Origin: PNKC01 sp038323265
Lineage (GTDB): Bacteria > Chloroflexota > Dehalococcoidia > Tepidiformales > Tepidiformaceae
Direction of reading: 5' to 3'
Length of the DNA: 7,415 bases
Assembly: GCA_038323265.1 (NCBI GenBank)
Contig: JBBQGT010000149.1
Span: 1 to 7,415 of the forward strand
The stretch's first letter is position 1. Every line of letters begins with the position of its first letter. Under the pieces are notes generated by a model. The model worked only from the letters and a program-made list of their open reading frames with translations. It ran no database searches and had not been told where the DNA came from. Position numbers and translations under genes: made by a program. This document shows, in pieces, positions 1-5,919 of the stretch.

Positions 1-10
1 AACGTGATGC

Positions 11-41
11 TTGACTTTGCAGCTACTGCAAAGTGTACGGT
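11..41 (+). promoter_or_regulatory. MerR-type autoregulatory promoter and operator
   Basis: A -35 hexamer TTGACT (11-16) and a -10-like hexamer TACGGT (36-41) are separated by 19 nt, the overlong spacing typical of promoters that MerR-family activators untwist. A perfect inverted repeat, ACTTTGCAG (14-22) and CTGCAAAGT (26-34) around a CTA spacer, fills the spacer and begins at the A of TTGAC. This is the same placement and 21-bp length known for CueR-type operators. The -10 ends 6 nt before the GTG at 48, so transcription would begin at or next to the start codon. The dyad and spacing are seen directly. That the encoded MerR domain binds here is inference from proximity. Confidence 0.85.
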
Positions 42-47
42 TGCGCC

Positions 48-902
48 GTGAACGTTTCGGAGCTTGCTCGCAGGACTGGTCTTTCGCCGTCTGGAGTGCG
101 CTGGTACGAAACCGTGGGCGTGTTGCCTGCGGCCCCGCGAAGGGAGAATGGGTACCGCGAGTATTCGGAAGGCGATTTGCGCCTCCTCCAGCTTGTCACG
201 ACGCTACGCCGGGTAGGGCTTTCCCCGGCCGAAGCGGGCAGGCTGGCGAGGCTCTGCATTGAACGAGGGGTGGCTGATCCAGAAGTCCCGGCGGCGCTCG
301 CTCGCCATCATCACGCCCTCCGGCGCCAGCGCATCGAGCTGGAACGTCTTGATTGGGAGCTGACCGACCTGGAAGCGACCATCGAGAGCACGCGCTCGGG
401 GGTGGTCGCGGGCACAGCATTGGCTGTGACGCCGATCTCGGTCCTGTTCCTCTGCAACGGCAACTCTGGCCGCAGCCAGATCGCCGAGGCGTTGCTCACG
501 CGCCACGGAGGACTGGCGTTTGACGCCAAATCCGCCGGTTTCGCCCCCAAGCCCGTGAGCGACTCCACTGTTCGAGTGCTCGCCGAAGACGGGATCGACT
601 GGTCCCAACGGCGGGCAAAATCGGTCGATGAATTCGTCGATCGAAGCTTCGCATACGTGATCACCCTGGCGGATTCGGCGCGCGAACAGTGCCCGGCCTT
701 TCCGGGTCCGCACAACGCCCTTCACTGGCGGCTGGACGACCCGGCCGAAGTGGAGGGAGCCATGGAAGAGCGGCTTGACGCCTACCGCTGGACGCGCGAC
801 CAGGTGATGCTCCGCCTGCGGCCGTTCATCGAGCTGGCTGCCCACACCGCCCGCCTCGCGCCACCTCGTCCCCAACAACTGAAGGAGTTTTCTCTTGGAT
901 AA
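48..902 (+). CDS. MerR-family regulator fused to LMW-phosphatase/arsenate reductase (ArsC-like) domain
   Basis: This is a 284-aa two-domain protein. Residues 1-70 form a MerR winged HTH (SELARRTGLSPSGVRWYE, then ENGYREYSEGD), followed by the long dimerisation helix (about 80-116). Residues 130-262 form a low-molecular-weight tyrosine phosphatase/thioredoxin-type arsenate reductase fold with the P-loop C136-NGNSG-R142-S. The late segment EQCPAFPG then HWRLDDPAE matches ArsC proteins. Of the redox relay of S. aureus-type ArsC (Cys10, Cys82, Cys89), the nucleophile (C136) and last Cys (C215) are present, but the middle one is alanine (A208). The protein may therefore reduce arsenate by another thiol route, act as a phosphatase, or sense a ligand. 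I chose GTG 48 over GTG 33 because 33 lies in the operator and residue 1 then matches MerR N-termini; the mRNA would be leaderless. It overlaps the VOC gene by 8 nt. The domains are clear; substrate and inducer are inferred. Confidence 0.9.
   Translation: MNVSELARRTGLSPSGVRWYETVGVLPAAPRRENGYREYSEGDLRLLQLVTTLRRVGLSPAEAGRLARLCIERGVADPEVPAALARHHHALRRQRIELERLDWELTDLEATIESTRSGVVAGTALAVTPISVLFLCNGNSGRSQIAEALLTRHGGLAFDAKSAGFAPKPVSDSTVRVLAEDGIDWSQRRAKSVDEFVDRSFAYVITLADSAREQCPAFPGPHNALHWRLDDPAEVEGAMEERLDAYRWTRDQVMLRLRPFIELAAHTARLAPPRPQQLKEFSLG
881..887 (+). promoter_or_regulatory. Shine-Dalgarno that fixes the TTG start of the VOC gene
   Basis: GAAGGAG sits 7 nt before TTG 895 and inside the last codons of the MerR-ArsC gene. 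It supports the TTG as the true start rather than the downstream ATG at 922, and suggests translational coupling with the upstream gene. Confidence 0.75.
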
Positions 903-1284
903 CACTGTCTACGTCCGCTACATGGTCCTGGACGTCGCCGCGTCTGTGGCGTTCTACACCACGCATCTCGGTTTCTCGGTCGAAGCTGAGTACCCGCCGG
1001 TGTTCGCTTCGGTGCGGCGCGGGAACCTGGTGCTGCACCTCAGCGGCGAGAAGAGCTCGGCGGGGCGCCCGATGCCCGATGGTCGCCAGCCCGGGCCTGG
1101 CGGCTGGAACCGTATCCACCTCATCGTCGAAGACGTGGAGGCCGAGGCTGCGAAGCTTCGCGCGGCGGGCGTCCCGTTCCGGAACGAGATTGTGCGCGGC
1201 CCCGGCGGCGCGCAGACGCTGCTCGATGACCCCTCGGGCAACCCCATCGAACTGTTCCAACCGGCGGCGAACCCCCCGGGCTAA
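895..1284 (+). CDS. VOC-superfamily (glyoxalase/bleomycin-resistance fold) protein
   Basis: This 129-aa protein has the length and paired beta-alpha-beta-beta-beta layout of single-chain VOC proteins: VRYMVLDVAASVAFYTTHLGF (residues 7-27), a middle loop SSAGRPMPDG, then WNRIHLIVEDVEAEAAKL (71-88) and LLDDPSGNPIELFQP (109-123). Candidate metal-site residues are H75 and E119, while the first-strand ligand position is R8 rather than His, so a canonical glyoxalase I site is not evident. It has no cysteine, which argues against the ArsI C-As lyase branch of the fold. It starts at TTG with a good SD, overlaps the MerR-ArsC stop by 8 nt, and is probably co-transcribed from the MerR-type promoter. 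The fold is confident. The reaction (isomerase, dioxygenase, thiol transferase or drug binding) cannot be told. Confidence 0.85.
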   Translation: MDNTVYVRYMVLDVAASVAFYTTHLGFSVEAEYPPVFASVRRGNLVLHLSGEKSSAGRPMPDGRQPGPGGWNRIHLIVEDVEAEAAKLRAAGVPFRNEIVRGPGGAQTLLDDPSGNPIELFQPAANPPG

Positions 1285-1357
1285 AGGCCACGGGCTCCCA
1301 TGCCACCGGCGACCAAGAGGAACCTTTTGGCTGTGACGAACGTTCTCTTCGGTAGTA

Positions 1358-3208
1358 ATGATCACGCTTCCGAAGGTTTTGGGTGTGGCAGCGGCGGCGG
1401 GAATAGCGGGAGCCGTGGCCGCAGCCGTTTTCTTGCCTTTCGGCGGCGACGACGACGATTCCTCGCCTCCCTCCGATGTGACTCCGACGGCGACAATTGC
1501 CAACCTTGGTGTCCCCACCGAGTGCCCTGTCGACAAGGCGATTTGCGACTTTGCCTACCGCGTCGAGCACGAATACCGCGAAGGCGACCCCTCGACCCTC
1601 ATCTCGCCGAAAAGCAAGTATTTCGGTGAAAAGGGGGTAACGCGGGCCGCTGGTTTCACCCTCCTCGGCGGGGCTACGCTCCCTCGCGTCATCGCCATCG
1701 GGTGCCCGGTGAGAAAATCCGGCCCGGCCTGCGACGAGGCGTTTTCGCTCGTACTAACAACGAATGCGCTCGGCGAGGAACTCGCGACGGGGCACCGCGT
1801 GCTGCTAGGTTTCGCGCAGGATGGCGCGAGTCTTCCGGTCATCACCATCAATATTCTCGTGCCGCCGCTGCCAGAACTGCTGAAAGGCGGCGTCTATCCG
1901 AACTGTCTCTACGCGGGTCTCGCGGAAAATTCGCCGTGCCTGGGCACGCGCTTTTACAGTTTCGTGACCGGGCCCGTCGTCCCGGCTCCGCCCACTCCCG
2001 CGCCGCCTGCGACACCGGGCGCCGACCCGCTCGCGGGTATCGATGCGGTCGAACTCAAGCCGGGCATGCAGTCGAGCATCGGTTACGACACGGTCGCCTA
2101 TTACTCGACCGGCTGTTTCGCGTGCGGGCGTCCGCGCATCCCGAATCTCTATCGCGCCTACCGCGATTCGAGCGGCCGACTTCGCACTGACGACCTGTTC
2201 GGCCCCCTCCTGGCAAGGTCTGGCGGCTATCCGGGTTCGGTCGCAGCGGACTGGGAGCGTGGGCACTTCCTGGTTCTCGTTTGTTCGGCCGGCTACTGCG
2301 GCGGCGAAGGAGACCCCTCGCCGGATGCAAAACTCCGACTGTTCGAGTCCCGCGACGGAGCGGTCACCTTCAGCGAGTTGGATGTCAGTAGGTTTCCGAT
2401 CCAGTCCAGGCTTCTGGGATTCACGGTAGACGAGGCCATCGTCCTCGCGAGCGAACCGAAGGGCGTCGAGTACGTGTTGCGCTACTTCCTCTACCCCTCT
2501 ACCTCAGCGCTCCAACCGCCACCCGCGATCGGGACGGCACAGCCCTTTCCAGACCACGACGGCCGCATCGGCTGGTTGAACTACGGCCCAACAACCGGGT
2601 ATTTCGATTCAACCGGCAATCTGCTCATCCCTACGTCCCCCGGCAGGCGGCTGGTCTACTCACCAGCCCTGCCAGTCGGCTGGCTCGCCCAGTGGGCTGA
2701 TGAAAGCGCCGCTGGAACGACGTTTGGGATCTACGACGGGACCGCCAAGCTGACAGCCGCTCTGCGAACCACTCACTTCGCCGATTTCCGCGGAAATATT
2801 CTCCCCGGTGGGCTGCTTGTGGGGAACGTGGAACTGGCAGCACCGTTCGGCTTTGGGGTTGATGCCAGGCACGATGCCTGCAAAGACGGTCAGCCGATCT
2901 ATCCGTCGCTGGTCAACTGGAATACGGGCACGGTCTTCCCGATTATCGAACTCGGCGACTGCGAGAACGGACGCCACAAGTTCGTGAACTACATCCTCGC
3001 CCGTTCCGTGGTCCGGGTCGCCACCGGCGGCGACTGCCTAAACGTGCGGGCCGAGCCCTCCGCCAGCGCTGCCTCGCTGGGTTGTTTCGCCGATGGCGTC
3101 TTGCTCTCGGTGAGGGTCGAAGGGGTCTCAGCTGTTCCGGGATGGAAGGCCGTGTTCGCTCCAGATATGCGGCCCGGTTGGGTCAGCGAGGAATCCCTTG
3201 AACGCTAG
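1358..3208 (+). CDS. exported or membrane-anchored cysteine-rich protein with C-terminal SH3b domain
   Basis: This 616-aa protein is of unrecognised overall function. Residues 8-28 are a continuous Ala-rich hydrophobic stretch after a single Lys, without a lipobox or clear AxA cleavage site, then an Asp cluster (DDDD 31-34): a signal peptide or uncleaved anchor. A first module (about 44-205) is followed by a Pro-rich linker (206-222). A large beta-rich part (about 225-545) contains an Asp-box-like SRDGAVTF (331-338), suggestive of a propeller. Residues 550-616 are a bacterial SH3-like domain (CLNVRAEPSASAASLGC, GWVSEESL). Fourteen cysteines fall in close pairs (56/63, 116/125, 183/194, 253/256, 309/314, 508/535, 560/576), fitting disulfides outside the cytoplasm. 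ATG 1358 is the start that gives the N-terminal hydrophobic segment; no strong SD is seen. It lies 73 nt after the VOC gene, so its transcription may be separate. SH3b domains usually bind cell-wall or polymer ligands; the role here is inferred. Confidence 0.8.
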   Translation: MITLPKVLGVAAAAGIAGAVAAAVFLPFGGDDDDSSPPSDVTPTATIANLGVPTECPVDKAICDFAYRVEHEYREGDPSTLISPKSKYFGEKGVTRAAGFTLLGGATLPRVIAIGCPVRKSGPACDEAFSLVLTTNALGEELATGHRVLLGFAQDGASLPVITINILVPPLPELLKGGVYPNCLYAGLAENSPCLGTRFYSFVTGPVVPAPPTPAPPATPGADPLAGIDAVELKPGMQSSIGYDTVAYYSTGCFACGRPRIPNLYRAYRDSSGRLRTDDLFGPLLARSGGYPGSVAADWERGHFLVLVCSAGYCGGEGDPSPDAKLRLFESRDGAVTFSELDVSRFPIQSRLLGFTVDEAIVLASEPKGVEYVLRYFLYPSTSALQPPPAIGTAQPFPDHDGRIGWLNYGPTTGYFDSTGNLLIPTSPGRRLVYSPALPVGWLAQWADESAAGTTFGIYDGTAKLTAALRTTHFADFRGNILPGGLLVGNVELAAPFGFGVDARHDACKDGQPIYPSLVNWNTGTVFPIIELGDCENGRHKFVNYILARSVVRVATGGDCLNVRAEPSASAASLGCFADGVLLSVRVEGVSAVPGWKAVFAPDMRPGWVSEESLER

Positions 3209-3223
3209 CAGTAAAGGAAGACG

Positions 3224-3241
3224 AGACCACGTCAGACCACG
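3224..3241 (+). repeat. pair of direct AGACCACG repeats one helical turn apart
   Basis: AGACCACG occurs at 3224-3231 and again at 3234-3241, a 10-bp period, in the 74-bp gap before the kinase gene. Same-face tandem half-sites are a common layout for activator binding, but two copies alone could be chance. No convincing -10/-35 pair was found nearby. Confidence 0.4.
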
Positions 3242-3282
3242 CTCGAAGACTTTCGGGCGCGAATGAGCGAGAGTAACAGGCG

Positions 3283-4122
3283 ATGCAGACGTCAGATGTT
3301 CGCTCCGCCGTAGCTGCGGCTATGTCGAGTGCTGCTGCTCTCGGCCTCAGGGCCGATGACGCGGTCATTCTTCAGAACTCGAACCGGCTCACTCTGCGAC
3401 TGCTGCCTTGTGACGTCGTTTCCCGGATCGCGCCCATGGCGTATCAGGCGAGCGCAGAGTTCGAACTCGCGATCGCTCTGCGGCTCGCTGAAACCGGTAG
3501 CCCGGTGGCTACGCTTGAACCTCGGGTCGAGCCACGCGTCTACGTGCGTGACAGCTTCGTAATCAACATGTGGACCTACTACGAACCTCTGTCGCCCCAA
3601 CAGATCGCGCCAGTCGAGTACGCGCAGGCGCTCGAGCGGCTGCACGCTGGGATGCAGCAAATCGATCTCATTGCGCCGCATTTTACGGATCGAATCGCGG
3701 AGGCGCAGCAGTTGGTTGGCAACCGCGCCTACACTCCGGAACTTGGGGATGCGGACCGCGAGCTTCTCAGCAACACGCTACGACGGCTGCGCCGAACGAT
3801 TACTCAACGGGGCGCCGTCGAGCAGCTCCTGCACGGCGAGCCGCACCCTGGCAATCTGCTCAGGACCAAGAACGGGCCGCTGTTCATCGACTTCGAGACC
3901 TGTTGCCGGGGGCCCGTCGAGTTCGATATTGCTCACGTGCCCGAAGAGGTGAGCGAGCACTATCCTGACGCGGATCAGGAACTCATCCGCGAATGCCGGC
4001 TTTTGACGCTGGCCTTGGTCGCCGCGTGGCGCTGGGATCGAGATGACGACTTCCCAAACGGGCGGCGAATGGGCATAGAGTTGCTCAGCCAGTTGCGGGC
4101 GGCGCTCGATCGTCACGGATAG
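3283..4122 (+). CDS. aminoglycoside phosphotransferase-family (APH/choline kinase fold) protein
   Basis: This 279-aa protein has a protein-kinase-like APH fold. The catalytic-loop motif is H184-GEPHPG-N191 and the metal-binding motif is FIDFETC (201-207), followed by GPVEFDIAHVPEEV. In classical APH enzymes the loop reads HGDxxxxN; here the catalytic Asp is Glu (E186). The N-lobe lacks an obvious VAIK-type Lys (VVSRI carries Arg). The hinge is plausible around NMWTYYEPLS (95-104). I recall this HGEPHPGN/DFETCCRG form as a widespread uncharacterised subgroup, so E186 may be a subgroup trait rather than decay. The start is ATG 3283 with only a weak AGG upstream. The substrate is unknown: family members phosphorylate antibiotics, choline, homoserine or sugars, and resistance should not be assumed. 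It is on the same strand as the exported protein 74 nt upstream, with no clear functional link. Confidence 0.85.
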   Translation: MQTSDVRSAVAAAMSSAAALGLRADDAVILQNSNRLTLRLLPCDVVSRIAPMAYQASAEFELAIALRLAETGSPVATLEPRVEPRVYVRDSFVINMWTYYEPLSPQQIAPVEYAQALERLHAGMQQIDLIAPHFTDRIAEAQQLVGNRAYTPELGDADRELLSNTLRRLRRTITQRGAVEQLLHGEPHPGNLLRTKNGPLFIDFETCCRGPVEFDIAHVPEEVSEHYPDADQELIRECRLLTLALVAAWRWDRDDDFPNGRRMGIELLSQLRAALDRHG

Positions 4123-4453
4123 GCCGCTAGCAACGCCTAAGCCGCTCAGGAACTTCGTGCCACCGAGAACAAAACACATGGGTGCGCCGTCCTAGGCCGC
4201 GAGGTGCGTGGGAGCGTGCGGCAACCAAACATCGTTTTCACGCGAGTCTGCTCGCAGCGCTCAGCCACCACGGATGCGAATCAGTCTCCATCTTCTTCCG
4301 CTGCATTCAAGACGAATCAGCCACTTAGATAGGTCACTCAAACCCGAGAACGAAACAACGCCCTGGCCGAGTAGAAATCCCTCGAAGCACTGTAGCGCCG
4401 AGCTGTCGCGGGCGCCGGGTCTTGGCGCTAATCGCCCAACCGGCGGGTGGAAG
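4123..4453. other. 331-bp stretch without a convincing gene
   Basis: This stretch lies between the kinase gene (plus) and the end of the unknown minus-strand gene. The frames that are open across it continue as antisense of the minus gene, have no SD, and give Arg/Ser/Pro-rich products that look like nothing known. Apart from the inverted repeat at 4393-4430 I see no tRNA, promoter or mobile-element signature. Confidence 0.6.
4393..4430 (-). terminator. inverted repeat downstream of the minus gene, possible terminator
   Basis: Arms TAGCGCCGAG (4393-4402) and CTTGGCGCTA (4421-4430) pair over 10 positions with one mismatch (a G-T wobble on one strand) around an 18-nt GC-rich loop. The structure begins 24 nt after the stop of the minus-strand gene, where a terminator would sit. 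No T-tract follows on either strand, so it could equally be a 3' stabilising hairpin or a protein site. Confidence 0.4.
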
Positions 4454-4924
4454 CTAGGTTTTCTGCCCGAACTTCCACCATGGCCGCTTGGGGCTCGTTC
4501 CCTTGGACATCGATGGTACTGCCAGCGGGGCGTCGCCGAGGACTCGCGGAACGAGCTTCTGAAGCTGCGCCAGTTCATCAGCCGACAATGCGAACGCCAC
4601 GGATTGGACGACAGTGACGCGCCGCATGGCGATCCGCGCCGGCATGTCATCCATCGCCGATTCGAAGGAGTTGCCAACAAGCGCCGCCTTTTCGGGCGGC
4701 AGCACCAGCCACGCCCTCAATCGCGCTTCCGTCATGGAGCGCAACTCCGCATCGGGTAGGCCGTAGACCGTTTCGATCGCGGAGCGAAGGGCAGATCGCC
4801 GGGCCTCCTCGTCCATCTCCGCCATCTCCGAGTAGGCGGCGGCAACGGCGCTGTTCTGGCCTTCCTTGTCGAGCGCGGCGAACGCCTTCCAGTCGAACGG
4901 TTGCATTGGGGTACCGCTTTCCAT
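4454..4924 (-). CDS. 156-aa helical protein of unknown function
   Basis: I do not recognise a family. The product is soluble, without a signal peptide, membrane span or cysteine. It is rich in Ala, Glu, Leu and Met and is probably almost all helix (KAFAALDKEGQNSAVAAAYS, EEARRSALRSAIETVYGLP, SADELAQLQKLVPRVL). It ends in a basic, Trp-containing tail (SPKRPWWKFGQKT). ATG 4924 was chosen over a longer ORF from 4981 because an AGGAGG (4929-4934 on the complement) precedes it by 4 nt. Met7 (MQPFDWKAF) is an alternative without an SD. An extended -10 lies 64 nt upstream. It is divergent from the LOG gene and may share the control region. Coding is supported by GC-rich third positions and the SD. 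Confidence 0.75.
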   Translation of the reverse strand: MESGTPMQPFDWKAFAALDKEGQNSAVAAAYSEMAEMDEEARRSALRSAIETVYGLPDAELRSMTEARLRAWLVLPPEKAALVGNSFESAMDDMPARIAMRRVTVVQSVAFALSADELAQLQKLVPRVLGDAPLAVPSMSKGTSPKRPWWKFGQKT

Positions 4925-4987
4925 GACGCCTCCTGTGCTGTGCTCAAGCTTGGCTGCCCCCAATGGGGACACCCGGGGCACCCCTCA

Positions 4988-4996
4988 ATTGTACCA
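4988..4996 (-). promoter_or_regulatory. extended -10 promoter candidate for the unknown minus gene
   Basis: On the minus strand TACAAT (complement of 4988-4993) is preceded directly by TGG (4994-4996), giving an extended -10 of the TGnTAnAAT kind. No good -35 is seen 16-18 nt upstream, as expected for extended -10 promoters. Predicted transcripts would carry a leader of about 57 nt before ATG 4924, including CCCC/GGGG blocks able to form a small hairpin. Confidence 0.5.
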
Positions 4997-5131
4997 ATCT
5001 CATATTCTTTTGGCGGTTCCAGTGCGGTGCTGGGGCTTGCGTTTGTGTGTCAAAGGTGCCGTTGGCGTCCCACGAACTGGGGCAGAGGAGCTATGTCCTC
5101 CGCCTGTGGGATCGCCCCACCCCAAGCCCGC

Positions 5132-5137
5132 TACACT
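5132..5137 (+). promoter_or_regulatory. -10 element for a leaderless LOG transcript
   Basis: TACACT ends 7 nt before GTG 5145, which places the transcription start at or beside the start codon. No SD exists in the gap. No recognisable -35 lies 16-18 nt upstream. The layout repeats that seen at 36-41/GTG 48 and at 7375-7380/GTG 7368 (minus). Confidence 0.5.
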
Positions 5138-5144
5138 CTTTCCC

Positions 5145-5918
5145 GTGACCGATCGACCAGCGCAACCCACCTCCACCACTGCCGCCTGGGGTAAGCGCCC
5201 CGAGAATACCGAGGAGCGGAAGTTCCTTGAAGGGCCGCAGGACCGCACATCCGAACTAGCGCGAGCGGTGCGCATCTTCTTCGAATTCATCCGCGGCTTT
5301 CGCAAGCTCCATTTCGTCGGGCCCTGCGTGACTGTGTTTGGCTCGGCGCGATTTACCGAGGCCCACCCGTACTACGCGCTAGCCCGCGAGATCGGCGCGG
5401 CGGTTGCCAAGGAAGGCTTCACCGTGATGACCGGCGGCGGCCCCGGAATCATGGAGGCGGCCAACCGCGGCGCACAGGAGGCCGACGGCCATTCGGTGGG
5501 CGCCAACATCAAGCTCCCGCACGAGCAGCACCCCAACCGATATCTCGATACGTTCATCGAGTTCCGCTACTTCTTCGTGCGCAAGGTCATGCTCGCCAAG
5601 TATTCGTACGCCTACATCGCCATGCCCGGCGGCTTTGGCACGCTCGATGAGGTGTTCGAAATCCTCACCCTCATGCAGACGGGCAAGATCCGCGACTTCC
5701 CCTGCATCCTCGTCGGCGTCGATTACTGGCAGCCGCTGATTGCCTTCCTGCGCGAGACGCTGGTGGCCAACCAGACGATCGACGCCACAGACCTGGACCG
5801 CCTGACGCTGACCGATTCGCCCGACGAGATCGTTGCCCAGCTGCAGATAGCGGCGATCCGTAAGTTCGGCCTCACCTACGGCAAGCGCCCGAAGCCGCGA
5901 CGGTCGCTGTTCGAGTAG
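5145..5918 (+). CDS. LOG-family protein (TIGR00730, Rossmann nucleotide phosphoribohydrolase)
   Basis: This 257-aa protein carries both hallmark motifs of the LOG family: GGGPGIMEAANRGA (97-110) and PGGFGTLDE (161-169). Family enzymes hydrolyse nucleoside 5'-monophosphates (AMP, or cytokinin riboside monophosphates) to the free base and ribose 5-phosphate in the cytoplasm. The charged N-terminal 55 residues before the Rossmann core (VTVFGSARF) are longer than in short LOGs and match the larger bacterial subgroup. The open frame continues upstream to 4866, but that part overlaps the divergent gene, and GTG 5145 sits just behind a -10 (TACACT), so I take it as a leaderless start. It converges with the acyltransferase gene with one base between the stops. 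Family assignment is firm; whether it makes cytokinin-like bases or salvages nucleotides cannot be told. Confidence 0.92.
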   Translation: MTDRPAQPTSTTAAWGKRPENTEERKFLEGPQDRTSELARAVRIFFEFIRGFRKLHFVGPCVTVFGSARFTEAHPYYALAREIGAAVAKEGFTVMTGGGPGIMEAANRGAQEADGHSVGANIKLPHEQHPNRYLDTFIEFRYFFVRKVMLAKYSYAYIAMPGGFGTLDEVFEILTLMQTGKIRDFPCILVGVDYWQPLIAFLRETLVANQTIDATDLDRLTLTDSPDEIVAQLQIAAIRKFGLTYGKRPKPRRSLFE

Positions 5919-5919
5919 G

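Noticed and set aside
33..47. GTG 33 as start of the MerR-ArsC gene
   Set aside because: It overlaps the right arm of the operator dyad and the -10 region and would lie upstream of the predicted transcription start; GTG 48 matches the usual MerR N-terminus.
204..905. 233-aa open frame on the minus strand
   Set aside because: Antisense of the MerR-ArsC gene, no SD and no family resemblance; a by-product of high GC.
895..1284. VOC protein as an ArsI-type C-As lyase
   Set aside because: It lacks the vicinal cysteines of ArsI; it contains no cysteine at all.
1338..1345. Palindrome GAACGTTC as a LexA-type box
   Set aside because: LexA boxes of Gram-positive type need a 4-nt spacer between GAAC and GTTC; an 8-bp palindrome alone is expected by chance.
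826..1536. 236-aa open frame on the minus strand
   Set aside because: Antisense across the VOC gene and the start of the exported protein; Arg/Gly-rich composition of a shadow frame.
4208..4759. 183-aa open frame on the plus strand
   Set aside because: No SD, Arg/Ser/Pro-rich product, and half of it is antisense to the 156-aa minus gene.
4866..5144. In-frame 93-aa N-terminal extension of the LOG protein
   Set aside because: It overlaps the divergent gene start, has non-coding-like composition and would contain the promoter; the family core needs only the part from GTG 5145.
5085..5191. GAGGA/TCCTC hairpin and a 33-codon frame from ATG 5093 with a nearby GAGGAG
   Set aside because: The stem is only 5 bp, the SD-like GAGGAG is just 2 nt from the ATG, and the peptide overlaps the LOG start out of frame without recognisable features.
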